A DNA stretch of 64,000 nucleotides from Defluviicoccus sp. (GTDB lineage: Bacteria > Pseudomonadota > Alphaproteobacteria > MPNO01). The DNA lies in NCBI GenBank assembly GCA_028821395.1, contig JAPPGP010000186.1, positions 1 to 64,000 of the forward strand. Direction: 5' to 3'. A program made the position numbers and the translations under genes. The notes under the pieces are model-generated. The model worked only from the letters and a program-made list of their open reading frames with translations. It had not been told where the DNA came from and ran no database searches. Shown here in pieces: positions 28,329 through 39,696 of the stretch; within the stretch, counting starts at the first letter, position 1; each line of letters opens with the position of its first letter.

Positions 28329-29999
28329 CTATCCGCTTCCCGCCCTGATCCCGCTGATGGTGGCGCTCGGCAGGATCGCCTCGGGGTCGATGCGGAGCGT
28401 CAGCAGGGCAGGGGTGTCGGCCTCCCGGGCGCGCTCGAAGGCGTCCGCAAAATCCTCCGTGCGCGTCACCGTCTCGCCATATAGGCCGTAGGCCCTGGCC
28501 AGCATGGCGAAATCCGGGTTGGCGAGGTCGGTGGCGATCACCCGCCCGGGATAGTGCCGCTCCTGGTGCATCCGGATGGTGCCGTAGGTTCCGTTGTCCA
28601 CCACCAGAAAGGTGAGGTTGCGGAGGCCCTGCGCGGCGGCGGTCGCGACCTCCTGGCCGTTCATCAGGAAATCGCCGTCGCCGCACCACGCGACCACCTG
28701 GCGCTCCGGGTGCAGCAGCGCCGCCGAGACGCCCGCCGGCACGCCGTAGCCCATCGACCCGCTCTGCGGCGCGAGCTGGGTGCGGAACCCGCGATAGCGG
28801 TGGAACCGGTGCAGCCATTGCGAGAAATTGCCGGCGCCGTTGGCGATGATGGCGTCTTCCGGCAGCGCGTCCTCCAGATGGCGCACCGCCTGCGCCAGGT
28901 TGAGCGCGCCCGGCATGTCGGTGGGCTCCGCGAAGGCCTCGTAAGCCGCCCGCAGCCCGGCGCGGCGCTCGGCCCAGGGCGGGTCGGCGACCGGCTCCAG
29001 CGCCGCCAGCGCGGCGGCGAATTCCGGCATGCCGGCGTTGATCGCAAGCTCCGGCTGATAGACCTTGCCGAGCTCATCGATCCCGGGATGGGCGTGGATC
29101 AGGGGCTGGCGCGGCTTGGGAAGCGCGAGCAGGGAATAGCCCTGGGTGATGACTTCGCCGAGCTGGGCGCCGGCCACCAGCAGCAGGTCGGCGTCCCCGA
29201 TCTCCCGGGCGAGGGCGGGATTGACGCCGAGCCCGACCACCCCGGCATAGGCCGGATGGCGGTTGTCGAGCAGGTCCTGGCGGCGGAACCCGACGGCGAC
29301 CGGCAGGTCGTTGGCCTCGGCGAAGGTGCGCAGGTCGGCACAGGCCCGCTCCGTCCAGCCGCTGCCGCCGGCCAGCACCACCGGGCGCTCCGCCTCCGCC
29401 AGCATGGCGTGCAGCCGCGCCATCGCCTCTGGGGACGGGCTCGCCTGCACCTCCTCGTAGGCCGCGCCGTCCTCGGCCTCGGCGCGCTCGGTCTGCATGT
29501 CTTCCGGTAGCGCCAGCACCACCGGCCCGGCCCGCCCGGAGGTCGCGGTGCGGAAGGCGCGGTTGACGTATTCCGGTATCCGCGCCGGATCGTCGATCTG
29601 GCCGGTCCATTTGGCGAGCTCGCCCATCATCCGGCGGAAGTCGATCTCCTGGAAGGCCTCGCGCTCGGCCATGCCGCGCGCGACCTGGCCGACGAACAGG
29701 ACAACCGGCGAGGAGTCCTGGCGCGCGGTGTGGATGCCGACGCTCGCATTTGTCGCCCCGGGACCGCGGGTGACGAAGCAGATCCCCGGCCGCCCGGTCA
29801 GCTTGCCATAGGCCTCGGCCATATAGGCCGCGCCGCCCTCCTGGCGGCAGGTGACCACGCGGATCCGCTCGCTGACGTCGAACAGCGCATCCAGGGTGGC
29901 GATATAGCTCTCGCCCGGCACGCAGAAGATCGTGTCCACCCCGTGGGTGAGCAGCGCATCCGCCAGGATCTGCCCGCCGGTCCTGATATTGCTGGTCAT
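28329..29999 (-). CDS. Thiamine-diphosphate-dependent enzyme (acetolactate synthase-like)
   Basis: CVPGESYIATLDAL, CRQEGGAAYMAEAYGKLTGRPGICFVTRGPGATNA, WCGDGDFLMNGQEVATAAAQGLRNLTFLVVDNGTYGTI. Confidence 0.93.
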   Translation of the reverse strand: MTSNIRTGGQILADALLTHGVDTIFCVPGESYIATLDALFDVSERIRVVTCRQEGGAAYMAEAYGKLTGRPGICFVTRGPGATNASVGIHTARQDSSPVVLFVGQVARGMAEREAFQEIDFRRMMGELAKWTGQIDDPARIPEYVNRAFRTATSGRAGPVVLALPEDMQTERAEAEDGAAYEEVQASPSPEAMARLHAMLAEAERPVVLAGGSGWTERACADLRTFAEANDLPVAVGFRRQDLLDNRHPAYAGVVGLGVNPALAREIGDADLLLVAGAQLGEVITQGYSLLALPKPRQPLIHAHPGIDELGKVYQPELAINAGMPEFAAALAALEPVADPPWAERRAGLRAAYEAFAEPTDMPGALNLAQAVRHLEDALPEDAIIANGAGNFSQWLHRFHRYRGFRTQLAPQSGSMGYGVPAGVSAALLHPERQVVAWCGDGDFLMNGQEVATAAAQGLRNLTFLVVDNGTYGTIRMHQERHYPGRVIATDLANPDFAMLARAYGLYGETVTRTEDFADAFERAREADTPALLTLRIDPEAILPSATISGIRAGSG

Positions 30000-30652
30000 G
30001 TCTCGATGAGCTCGTCCACGAACACGGTGTATTTCTGCAATTTGGGCTTGTCCGCGTCCGCCGGGTCGACATAGCGGATCGAGCTCTTGCCCTTGAGCCG
30101 GCGCGGCAGGATCATCACCCGCGAGAAATGACCCGGCGCGTCGTCTGGCGCCCAGGCATAGACCGGGTCGGTGCCGGCCTCGAACCAGGCGTCGTATTCG
30201 CCGAGCTCGGTGGTCTCGCCATGCACCCGGACGTTGAACCCGCCCTTCAGCAGGCAGCGTATGCCGCCGCCCTGGTGGGTGTGGGTGTAGGCGATGCCGC
30301 CGGGCGGCAGCTCGACCTTGTCGCAGCGCAGCAGGTACCCCTCCGGATCGTCGAGCCGGAGCGTCGCTTCGAGCTTGCGCTCCGACCTCACGCCGGCGCC
30401 GGCCGGAACGCTTTCCCCGGGATCGAGCTCGTAGCGCAGCAGGCAGGCCCCCTGGCCGCTTGCGGCGATGGTCATGGGGCCGGTGTGAAACAGCGCCGAG
30501 TTCGCCGACAGCGTCGCCGTCCCGCCGCCGGCGCGGATCGAGACCATGCCGACGGCCACGTAGACCGCCCGGGTCGCCGGCGGCAGCGCCGCGTCGAGGG
30601 CGGCATTCGCACCGAAATCGTCTCGCGAGAGACGGAGCAGATGATCCGGCAT
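29996..30652 (-). CDS. Cupin domain protein
   Basis: [36 protein letters not shown] overlap with downstream ThDP gene. Confidence 0.75.
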   Translation of the reverse strand: MPDHLLRLSRDDFGANAALDAALPPATRAVYVAVGMVSIRAGGGTATLSANSALFHTGPMTIAASGQGACLLRYELDPGESVPAGAGVRSERKLEATLRLDDPEGYLLRCDKVELPPGGIAYTHTHQGGGIRCLLKGGFNVRVHGETTELGEYDAWFEAGTDPVYAWAPDDAPGHFSRVMILPRRLKGKSSIRYVDPADADKPKLQKYTVFVDELIET

Positions 30653-30744
30653 CGAAGCTCCCGATGTCGCGCGCTCGTCACGCAAGGCGGCGCGGCTACC
30701 TAAACACACCCTCCGGTCGGCCACAACATGCGGTGCCAACGCGA

Positions 30745-30773
30745 TTGGACCCGGTCTCGCAGCGGAGTATTAT
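30745..30773 (+). promoter_or_regulatory. Candidate promoter of prpDBC-like operon
   Basis: TTGGAC - 17 nt - TATTAT; followed by palindrome CTGCTAAGCAG (30781-30791). Confidence 0.4.
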
Positions 30774-30807
30774 TCCCTATCTGCTAAGCAGGATCGGAGT
30801 CGATAAC

Positions 30808-32319
30808 GTGACTATCAATCATACGGTTAAGGTTTATCCTTCGAAGACTGCTTTAGCCCGTGAAGACCAGCTCGCGTGGAAAATCGCGGCCGTCGCGACC
30901 GATCCTGTCGAGGTCGAGCCGGCGGTGGTCGACATGGCGGTCAACCGGATCGTCGACAACGCGGCGGTCGCGGTCGCGGCCCTAAACCGGGGGCCGGTCG
31001 CCGCCGCACGCGCCCAGGCGCTCGCCCATCCGCGCGACGGCGGAGCGGCGGTGTTTGGCATCTCCGCCGACCGCCGCTTCGCCGCCGAGTGGGCTGCCTG
31101 GGCGAACGGGACGGCGGTTCGAGAGCTCGACTTCCACGATACCTTCCTCGCCGCGGACTATTCCCATCCGGGCGACAACATCCCGGCGCTCCTCGCGGTT
31201 GCGCAGCAGACGGGGCGCGGCGGCGAGGATCTGGTGCGCGGCATCGCCACCGCCTACGAGATCCAGATCGACCTGGTGAAGGGGATCTGCCTGCACGCCC
31301 ACAAGATCGACCACATCGCCCATCTCGGGCCGTCCGCCGCGGCCGGGCTCGGCACGCTGCTGGGGCTCCCGACCGAAACCGTCTTCCAGGCGGTGCAGCA
31401 GGCGCTGCACACCTCGGTGAGCACGCGGCAATCGCGCAAGGGCGAGATTTCGAGCTGGAAGGCGTTCGCCCCGGCGCATGCCGGCAAGCTCGCCATCGAG
31501 GCGGTCGACCGGGCGATGCGGGGGGAGGGCGCGCCGTCGCCGATCTACGAGGGCGAGGACAGCGTCGTCGCCCGGGTGCTCGACGGGCCGGATGCCGAGT
31601 ACACCGTGCCGCTGCCCGCCCCGGGCGAGGCCAAGCGCGCGATCCTCGAATCCTACACCAAGGAGCACTCGGCCGAGTACCAGAGCCAGGCGATCATCGA
31701 CCTCGCCTTCCGCATGCGGGAGAAGATCGCCGACTTCGAGGAAATCGAGCGCCTGGTGCTGCACACCAGCCACCACACGCATTACGTGATCGGGACCGGC
31801 GCGGGCGATCCCCAAAAGATGGACCCCGGGGCGAGCCGCGAGACCCTCGACCACAGCATCATGTACATCCTGGCCGTGGCCCTGCAAGACGGCGAATGGC
31901 ACCACATCCGCTCCTACGCGCCGGAACGCGCCGCGCGTCCCGACACGGTTCGGCTGTGGCACAAGATCTCGACCGTCGAGGACCCGGAATGGACCGCGCG
32001 CTATCACGAGCCGGACCCCAACCGGCGCGCCTTCGGCGGCAGGCTCGAGATCGAGCTCAAATCGGGCGAGACCATCGTCGACGAGCTCGCCGTCGCCAAC
32101 GCCCATTCGGCCGGCGCGCGGCCCTTCGCGCGGGCCGACTACGTGCGCAAGTTCGAGACCCTGGCGGACGGCATCGCCGCGCCGGACGAGCAGCACCGCT
32201 TCCTCGAGCTGGTCCAGCGCCTGCCGGATCTCGGACCGGAAGATCTCGGCGGTCTCAACGTGGCCGTCGATCCCGCGGGCCTGGTCAACGCCGAGCGCGA
32301 CGACAGGGGGATTTTCTGA
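30808..32319 (+). CDS. prpD: 2-methylcitrate dehydratase-like (MmgE/PrpD)
   Basis: GTG start; [47 protein letters not shown]; followed by prpB- and prpC-like genes. Confidence 0.9.
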   Translation: MTINHTVKVYPSKTALAREDQLAWKIAAVATDPVEVEPAVVDMAVNRIVDNAAVAVAALNRGPVAAARAQALAHPRDGGAAVFGISADRRFAAEWAAWANGTAVRELDFHDTFLAADYSHPGDNIPALLAVAQQTGRGGEDLVRGIATAYEIQIDLVKGICLHAHKIDHIAHLGPSAAAGLGTLLGLPTETVFQAVQQALHTSVSTRQSRKGEISSWKAFAPAHAGKLAIEAVDRAMRGEGAPSPIYEGEDSVVARVLDGPDAEYTVPLPAPGEAKRAILESYTKEHSAEYQSQAIIDLAFRMREKIADFEEIERLVLHTSHHTHYVIGTGAGDPQKMDPGASRETLDHSIMYILAVALQDGEWHHIRSYAPERAARPDTVRLWHKISTVEDPEWTARYHEPDPNRRAFGGRLEIELKSGETIVDELAVANAHSAGARPFARADYVRKFETLADGIAAPDEQHRFLELVQRLPDLGPEDLGGLNVAVDPAGLVNAERDDRGIF

Positions 32320-33212
32320 TGCTGTTCGCCACCAGGACGGCGGCCGAGAAGCGGGCCGCGTTCCGCGCGGCGCTCGATTCGGGGGCGCTGCTGCAATTGC
32401 CCGGCGCGTTCTCGCCGCTGGTCGCGGTGCTGGTCCAGGAGAAGGGCTTCGACGGCATATACATCTCGGGCGCGGCGCTGTCGGCGGATCTCGCGCTCCC
32501 CGATATCGGGCTGACGACGCTGCCCGAGGTAGCCGTGCGGGGCCACCAGATCGCCCGCGCCACCGACCTGCCGGCCCTGATCGACCTCGATACCGGGTTC
32601 GGCGAGCCGATGAACGCGGCGCGATCGATCCAGGAGATCGAGGATGCCGGGCTCGCCGGGTGCCATCTGGAGGATCAGCTCAGCCCCAAGCGCTGCGGGC
32701 ATCTCGACAACAAGGTGCTGATCCCGGCCCAGGACATGGCGCAGAAGATCCGCGCCGCTTCCGACGCCAAGCGCGATCCCAACTTCCTGTTGATGGCCCG
32801 GACCGACGCCAAGGCGTCCGAGGGGCTGGAGGCGGCGATCGACCGCGCGAAAGCCTATGTCGACGCGGGCGCCGATGCGATCTTCCCGGAAGCCCTCACC
32901 ACGATCCCGGAATACGAGGCCTTCCGGGCGGCGATTTCGGTGCCGCTCTTGGCCAACCTCACCGAGTTCGGCAAGACGCCGCTGCTCACCCGCGACCGGC
33001 TGGTCGAGCTCGGCTACAACATCGCGATCTATCCCGTCACGACGCTTCGCCTCGCCATGTTCGGGGTCGAGGAGGGGCTTGACGTGCTGAAGGCAGAGGG
33101 CACCCAGGAAGACGCCGTGCCGAGGATGCAGACCCGCAGGCGGCTCTACGAGCTGCTGCGCTATGAGGATTACAATCGGTTCGACCAGAGCCTGTTCAAT
33201 TTCAGGATTTAG
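32319..33212 (+). CDS. prpB: Methylisocitrate lyase-like
   Basis: LPGAFSPLVAVLVQEKGFDGIYISGAALSADLALPDIGLTT, IDLDTGFGE, HLEDQLSPKRCGH, TDAKASEG. Confidence 0.93.
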   Translation: MLFATRTAAEKRAAFRAALDSGALLQLPGAFSPLVAVLVQEKGFDGIYISGAALSADLALPDIGLTTLPEVAVRGHQIARATDLPALIDLDTGFGEPMNAARSIQEIEDAGLAGCHLEDQLSPKRCGHLDNKVLIPAQDMAQKIRAASDAKRDPNFLLMARTDAKASEGLEAAIDRAKAYVDAGADAIFPEALTTIPEYEAFRAAISVPLLANLTEFGKTPLLTRDRLVELGYNIAIYPVTTLRLAMFGVEEGLDVLKAEGTQEDAVPRMQTRRRLYELLRYEDYNRFDQSLFNFRI

Positions 33213-33238
33213 GGGAAGGCGGAAGAAGGGAGGGTCGC

Positions 33239-34366
33239 ATGGCCGAGCCGCAGATCCAGAAGGGCCTCGCCGGGGTGACGGTGGACACCACCGCGATCTC
33301 CAAGGTGGTGCCGGAGACCAACTCGCTCACCTATCGCGGATACGCGGTGCAGGAGCTTTGCGCCGAGGCCTCGTTCGAGGAGGTCGCCTGGCTACTGTGG
33401 CGCGGCGAGCTGCCCACCGCCGATGAGCTCGACCGCTTCAAGGCCGAGGAGGCGAAGCGGCGCGAGCTCTCGGACGACCATATCGAGGTGATCCGCCGTA
33501 TTCCGTCCAACGCCCATCCCATGGACGCGCTGCGCACGGCGGTGAGCTATCTCGGCACCATGGAGAGCGCCTGGGGCGGCGAGCCGGAGCTCGCCGACCG
33601 CGACCGCGCGCTCGACCTGCTGGCCAAGATCCCGACGATGATCGCGACGGACTTCCGGTTCCGCACCGGCGCATTGCGGATCGCGCCGCGCGAGGACCTG
33701 TCGCTGGTCGAGAACTTCTTCAACATGTGCTTCAACAAGGTGCCGCCGCCCGAGGTCATCAAGGCCTTCGACACCTCGATGATCCTCTATGCCGAGCACA
33801 GCTTCAACGCGTCCACCTTCACCGTTCGCACCATCGCATCCAGCCTCTCGGATATCTTCTCCGCGGTCACCGGCGGCATCGGCTCGCTCAAGGGCCCGCT
33901 GCATGGCGGCGCCAACGAGGCGGTGATGAAGATGTTCCTCGAAATCGGCGACCCCGAGATCGCCGAGGAGTGGATGCGCGAGGCCATCGCCCGCAAGAGG
34001 CTGGTGATGGGGTTCGGCCACCGGGTCTACAAATCGGGCGATTCCCGCGTGCCGACCATGCGCCGCTGCCTCGAGGACCTCGCCGCCTGGAAGGGCGACG
34101 ACACCTGGATCCGCATGTCCGACGGGCTGCAGAGGGTGATGATCGAGGAGAAGGGGATCTACCCCAACCTCGATTTTCCCGCCGGCCCGTCCTACTACAT
34201 GATGGGCTTCGAGATCGAGATGTTCACGCCGATCTTCGTCATGAGCCGGATCACCGGCTGGACGGCGCATTATCTCGAACAGAACCTCGACAACCGGCTG
34301 ATCCGCCCGCTCAGCGCCTATAACGGCGTGGCGCAGCGCCCGGTGCCGCCGATCGGCGAACGCTGA
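33239..34366 (+). CDS. prpC: Citrate synthase / 2-methylcitrate synthase
   Basis: KGLAGVTVDTTAISKVVPETNSLTYRGYAVQEL, LKGPLHGGANEAV, MGFGHRVYK. Confidence 0.94.
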   Translation: MAEPQIQKGLAGVTVDTTAISKVVPETNSLTYRGYAVQELCAEASFEEVAWLLWRGELPTADELDRFKAEEAKRRELSDDHIEVIRRIPSNAHPMDALRTAVSYLGTMESAWGGEPELADRDRALDLLAKIPTMIATDFRFRTGALRIAPREDLSLVENFFNMCFNKVPPPEVIKAFDTSMILYAEHSFNASTFTVRTIASSLSDIFSAVTGGIGSLKGPLHGGANEAVMKMFLEIGDPEIAEEWMREAIARKRLVMGFGHRVYKSGDSRVPTMRRCLEDLAAWKGDDTWIRMSDGLQRVMIEEKGIYPNLDFPAGPSYYMMGFEIEMFTPIFVMSRITGWTAHYLEQNLDNRLIRPLSAYNGVAQRPVPPIGER

Positions 34367-34381
34367 GGTCCAGCGGCGGGG

Positions 34382-34714
34382 TCAGTGCCAGTCGTCGATG
34401 CCGAGCGCGGCACGCTCCTCGACCGTCTGGGCCAGCTTGAACGGCTCGACCGGGATACCGGTCGCATCGGCGATCCGCACCACGGCGTTGAAGGACGCCA
34501 CCACGCCGGCGGAATCGACGAAGCCCGCTTCGCCGACCGCCGCGGCCAGCGCGCGCCGGGTGGGGGCGATCGCCGTCTCCGCGCCCCCCACCACCGCCTC
34601 GGCGAAGTCGAGCAGCAGGCGGCCATGCGGCACGCCGCTGTCGCCGTCCCCGGAGACCCCGTCGAGCGAGTAGCTCTCGCCCAGATGCCTGCCGCTCTCA
34701 CGGAGCAGCATCAC
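34382..34714 (-). CDS. Hypothetical protein, translationally close to the AhpD-like gene
   Basis: 110-aa ORF downstream of 34727..35479 on same strand; family not firmly recognised. Confidence 0.55.
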   Translation of the reverse strand: MMLLRESGRHLGESYSLDGVSGDGDSGVPHGRLLLDFAEAVVGGAETAIAPTRRALAAAVGEAGFVDSAGVVASFNAVVRIADATGIPVEPFKLAQTVEERAALGIDDWH

Positions 34715-34726
34715 GTGTCCGGCGGT

Positions 34727-35479
34727 TCAGTATCGGCACCGGTTGATCAGCGACACCCGGGCGGCGAGGAGCTCCATCTGCGCATGGCCGATCGCGCGGT
34801 ACTCGGTGGCGAAGTCCTTGAGCGCGAACTGCGGCAGGTAGATCGCGTCGTCGAGCTCGAAAAAGGCCGCGACCTCGGCCGGCACCAGGCTCATCCCGCG
34901 ATGGATGTTGGCGACGAGCTCCCCGGTCTTGTCGCCATAGGGGTTGGGCTCGCCCTCGCCGACGTCTTCGGGTTCGAGCGTGGGGAGCCAGGCAAGACCC
35001 CGCCGCGCCTTCGCAGGAAGATAGCGCGACGGCCCGCCGGGCACCGGTTCGGGCAGCGCGGGGCGCGCAATGCCGAGCCCCCGCGCCAGCGTGTCCAGCG
35101 CCGTCGCGATGGAGACCACGCCGACGATCTCGACATATTCGGGCTCGCTCAACCCGCCGGCGATCGTCTCCCGGAACCAGGCCTCCGTCAGCCGCCCGGA
35201 ATCGGTGCGGATGCGGTGTATCGCCTCGACGACGTTGTCCGGCAGGGCGCTCGTCGAATCGTGGGTTCCGTCGACGGCGAAGGGGGAGAGAGCGGCGGCG
35301 CGGTCGCGGCAGAGCGCGCATTCCGGCGCTTCGCGGCACGCCGCGACCATGGCGAGCCGTTGGGCGCCGGTCCACCAGGTTCCCGGCCGGGCGAGGTGTT
35401 CCCAGGCGCGGCGCCAGGCCTCGTCGAGATCGGCGCGCACCGGAAACGGGGCGAGGTCGGAAAGCATTTTGCCGCTCAT
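34727..35479 (-). CDS. Carboxymuconolactone decarboxylase/alkylhydroperoxidase-like protein
   Basis: WWTGAQRLAMVAACREAPECALCRDRAA; EPEYVEIVGVVSIATALDTLARGLG. Confidence 0.7.
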   Translation of the reverse strand: MSGKMLSDLAPFPVRADLDEAWRRAWEHLARPGTWWTGAQRLAMVAACREAPECALCRDRAAALSPFAVDGTHDSTSALPDNVVEAIHRIRTDSGRLTEAWFRETIAGGLSEPEYVEIVGVVSIATALDTLARGLGIARPALPEPVPGGPSRYLPAKARRGLAWLPTLEPEDVGEGEPNPYGDKTGELVANIHRGMSLVPAEVAAFFELDDAIYLPQFALKDFATEYRAIGHAQMELLAARVSLINRCRY

Positions 35480-36393
35480 GACCCGCTCTCCTCGCGCTGG
35501 CGCCGCCGTTCGACCGCGTCGCGTCGCGCGATGAACAGGAGGGCCGAAACTATCACAGCCGTGCCCGCGGCCGACCAGATGTCGGGGATTTCGGCAAACA
35601 CGGCGAAGCCGAACAGGGCGGCGAGCGGCATGCGCAGGAAGTCGAGCGGGGCGATGATCGTCACCTCGCCCGCATCGTAGGCGCGGGCGAGAAAATTCTG
35701 TCCCACGCCGCCAAGCACGCCCGCGGCGACCAGCCAGCCGAGCTGGCGCCAGTCCGGCGTCTCCCAGGTAATCAGCGCCGGCGGCAGCAACAGCAGGGTG
35801 CCGAAGAGAAAGAAGTAGAACACGATCCGCGCCGGGGGTTCGGTCCGCGACAGGCTCTTGAGCGAGATGATCGCGCCGCTGGTGAGCACCGCGCTGCCGA
35901 GCGCGACCAGCATCGCGTGGTCGATCTGGCCGTGCGGCTTCACGATCATGACCACGCCGACGAACCCCGCGATGGTGGCGAAGGTCCGGTCGCGGCGTAC
36001 GACCTCGCCCAGGATCAGGCCGGACAGCAGGATCGACCAGAAGGGCGAGGTGAAGGAGAGCACCATCGCGTCCGACAGCATCAGCCGCCCGACCGCGTAG
36101 ACGACGCAGGCAAACGACGCGATGCCGAAGAACGACCGCAGGAAATGCGTCTTCAGCCGGCGCGTCGCGATGCCCGCCGGGCCGACCCGGACCAGCCAGG
36201 GGACGAACAAGGCCAGCGCCACCGTGGTGCGCATCAGCGCGACCACGAAGAACGGAAGCTCGGTCGCCATCTGCTTGATGATCGCGAACATCGCGGTCAG
36301 CAGGGTGACGGCCGCCAGCATCCACAGGATGCCGCGCAGATTGTCGAGCTTGGGACGATAGGCGCTTGCGCTCGGCGCCCGCTTGCCGTTCAC
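35476..36393 (-). CDS. EamA/DMT-family transporter
   Basis: Ten hydrophobic helices, LSDAMVLSFTSPFWSILLSGLILGEVVRRDRTFATIAGFVGVVMIVKP. Confidence 0.88.
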   Translation of the reverse strand: MNGKRAPSASAYRPKLDNLRGILWMLAAVTLLTAMFAIIKQMATELPFFVVALMRTTVALALFVPWLVRVGPAGIATRRLKTHFLRSFFGIASFACVVYAVGRLMLSDAMVLSFTSPFWSILLSGLILGEVVRRDRTFATIAGFVGVVMIVKPHGQIDHAMLVALGSAVLTSGAIISLKSLSRTEPPARIVFYFFLFGTLLLLPPALITWETPDWRQLGWLVAAGVLGGVGQNFLARAYDAGEVTIIAPLDFLRMPLAALFGFAVFAEIPDIWSAAGTAVIVSALLFIARRDAVERRRQREESGS

Positions 36394-36397
36394 CGCC

Positions 36398-37294
36398 CTA
36401 CCGCAGCTCCGCGCGGGCGAGAAGTTCCAGCCAGCGGACGATTTCGGTGTGGTCGCGCCCGGGCTCGAGGTTCTGTTGCGCCTGGGCCCAGATCTCCCGG
36501 CTGAGCGCGGCGAGGGGGGCGGCGGTCGCGGTGTCGCGGGCAAGGTCGAGCGCGATGTCGAGGTCCTTGACCATGAGGTCCATCGAGAACCCCGAATCGA
36601 ATCTGCGCGAGAACACGAACTGGGCGAGCTTGTTGCGCGTGGCGTTGTTCATGCCGGTCGAGGAGTTGACCACCTCGGCCATGGTCTCGGGCTCCAGCCC
36701 GAACCGCCGGCCGACCAGGAACGCCTCGACGGCGGCGAGGAACCCCGCCGCGCTGATCGTGTTGTTGAGCGCCTTGAGCGCGTGCCCCGAGCCGATCGGT
36801 CCGGTGTGGACGACGCGCTTGCCCATTGCCGCCAGCAGCGGCCGGCAGCGTTCGACCAGGACCCCGTCGCCGCCCGCCATGATGGTGAGCGTGCCCTCCA
36901 CCGCCCCCTTCCGCCCGCCGGAGACCGGCGCGTCGATCATGGCGACCCCGCGCTCGGCCAGCGCGGCGGCGAGCGCGACCGTGCTCGACGGCTCGGAGGA
37001 GCTCATGTCGATGAGGATTCCACCCCCGGAGAACCCATCGGCGAGCCCGCCCGGGTCCAGCGCGGTCCGGGCGACGTCGGCGCCGGTCGGCAGCATGGTG
37101 ATGACAACGTCCGAGCCGGCGGCCACCCCGGCGGGGCCGTTGGCGACCTGCCCGCCGGCGGCCTGCGCCGCTTCTTGCGCGCGTCCCGGCTCGGTATCGT
37201 GGAGTCTCAGCGCGTAACCCGCCCGCGCGACATGCTCCGCCATCGGGCGGCCCATCGCGCCGACGCCGATCATGCCGACCCTGCGCAGCTCCAT
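36398..37294 (-). CDS. NAD(P)-dependent 3-hydroxyisobutyrate dehydrogenase family
   Basis: VGMIGVGAMGRPMAEHVARAGYALRLHDTE, DAPVSGGRKGAVEGTLTIMAGG, GSGHALKALNNTISA. Confidence 0.92.
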   Translation of the reverse strand: MELRRVGMIGVGAMGRPMAEHVARAGYALRLHDTEPGRAQEAAQAAGGQVANGPAGVAAGSDVVITMLPTGADVARTALDPGGLADGFSGGGILIDMSSSEPSSTVALAAALAERGVAMIDAPVSGGRKGAVEGTLTIMAGGDGVLVERCRPLLAAMGKRVVHTGPIGSGHALKALNNTISAAGFLAAVEAFLVGRRFGLEPETMAEVVNSSTGMNNATRNKLAQFVFSRRFDSGFSMDLMVKDLDIALDLARDTATAAPLAALSREIWAQAQQNLEPGRDHTEIVRWLELLARAELR

Positions 37295-37375
37295 GGCGCG
37301 CGCCTTCCTGCCAATTTCCGCGGATCGCGCATTCTACCGCGTCGGAAGGGGCCGCGAAACGGCGCGCGCCGGAGC

Positions 37376-38494
<1,119 letters not shown>

Positions 38495-38574
38495 GGACCC
38501 CTCCCTCTCGGTCCCGGCCGGGGCCGGTTCGCCAAACATGGGTCCCTTCGGGTTCGACAACAAGGAGTTTCAGC

Positions 38575-39558
38575 ATGCGCGCGATCGTTGCCGGGGCCGT
38601 CGGTCCGCCCGAGGCGCTGACGATGGAGGACCTGCCCGATCCCGCGCCGGGGCCGGGCGAGGTGCTGGTCGACATGCGGGCGGCGGCGGTCAACTTCCCC
38701 GACCTGCTGGTGATCGAGGGCAAGTACCAGATCATCCCGCCGCACCCCTTCGTGCCCGGCAAGGAGGGGGCGGGGGTGGTCGCCGCCGTCGGCGAGGGCG
38801 TGGAGGGCCTCGCCATCGGCGACCCGGTGATGGTGCAGGTCGAGTGGGGCACCTATGCGGAGAAGCTGGCGGTCGCGGCCGATCACTGCTTCCCGATACC
38901 GGACGGCATGGGTTTCGACGAGGCCGCGGCGATCGGCATCGCCTATCAGACCGCGCATTTCGCGCTGGTCGCCCGCGCCCAGGTCAAGGAAGGGGAACGC
39001 GTGCTGGTCACCGCGGCGACCGGGAGCGTCGGCATCGCCGCCATCCAGCTCGCCAAGGCGTTCGGCTGCACCGTTCTCGCCGGGGTCACGACGATGTCGA
39101 AGGCCGGGGTCGCGCTCGAGAACGGCGCCGACTGCATCGTCGACCTCTCCGTCGGGAACCCGCGCGAGACGATTCGCGACCAGGTGCGCGCGGCCTGCGG
39201 CGCGGTCGACGTGGTCATCGAGAGCGTCGGCGGCGAGGTGTTCGACGGCGCCATACGCGCGCTCGATTTCGGCGGCAGGGCCGTCGTCGTAGGCTTCACC
39301 GGCGGCGAGATCCCGTCGTTCAGGACCAACTACGCGCTCCTGAAGGTGATCGCGGTCACCGGCGTGAACTGGGCCGCCTATCGCGACCGCGACCCGGCCT
39401 GGGTGCGCCGCGTGCAGGGGGAGATTTTCGAACTCTATTGCGAGGGCAGGATCGCGATCCCGGTCCAGGCCAGCTTCCCGATGGCCGAGTACGTCAAGGC
39501 GTTCGACGTAATTCGCGACCGCAAGGTGCGCGGCAAGGTGATCCTCAGCCTGGTTTAG
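38575..39558 (+). CDS. NADPH:quinone oxidoreductase / zinc-type MDR family
   Basis: VNFPDLLVIEGKYQIIPPHPFVPGKEGAGVV, VTAATGSVGIAAIQLAKAFG. Confidence 0.92.
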   Translation: MRAIVAGAVGPPEALTMEDLPDPAPGPGEVLVDMRAAAVNFPDLLVIEGKYQIIPPHPFVPGKEGAGVVAAVGEGVEGLAIGDPVMVQVEWGTYAEKLAVAADHCFPIPDGMGFDEAAAIGIAYQTAHFALVARAQVKEGERVLVTAATGSVGIAAIQLAKAFGCTVLAGVTTMSKAGVALENGADCIVDLSVGNPRETIRDQVRAACGAVDVVIESVGGEVFDGAIRALDFGGRAVVVGFTGGEIPSFRTNYALLKVIAVTGVNWAAYRDRDPAWVRRVQGEIFELYCEGRIAIPVQASFPMAEYVKAFDVIRDRKVRGKVILSLV

Positions 39559-39693
39559 CTACGCCGGCGCGCCTTCCGGCCGACGGTCGAGGGCGAGCGC
39601 AACGGCGAATGGGTCGAGATCCCGAAGACCGTGCGGCTCGCCTGCTTCGCCCTGTCGCGCGGCTGTGAGGACTATTCCGGTCCGGGCGAGTAA
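39559..39693 (+). pseudogene. Possible C-terminal coding remnant
   Basis: Open, protein-like frame LRRRAFRPTVEGERNGEWVEIPKTVRLACFALSRGCEDYSGPGE* with no start, between two intact genes. Confidence 0.4.
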
Positions 39694-39696
39694 GAG

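Noticed and set aside
28329-30652. ThDP enzyme plus cupin as part of the upstream ABC-Rieske operon
   Set aside because: Opposite strand and separated by a palindrome-containing convergent junction, so treated as a separate unit.
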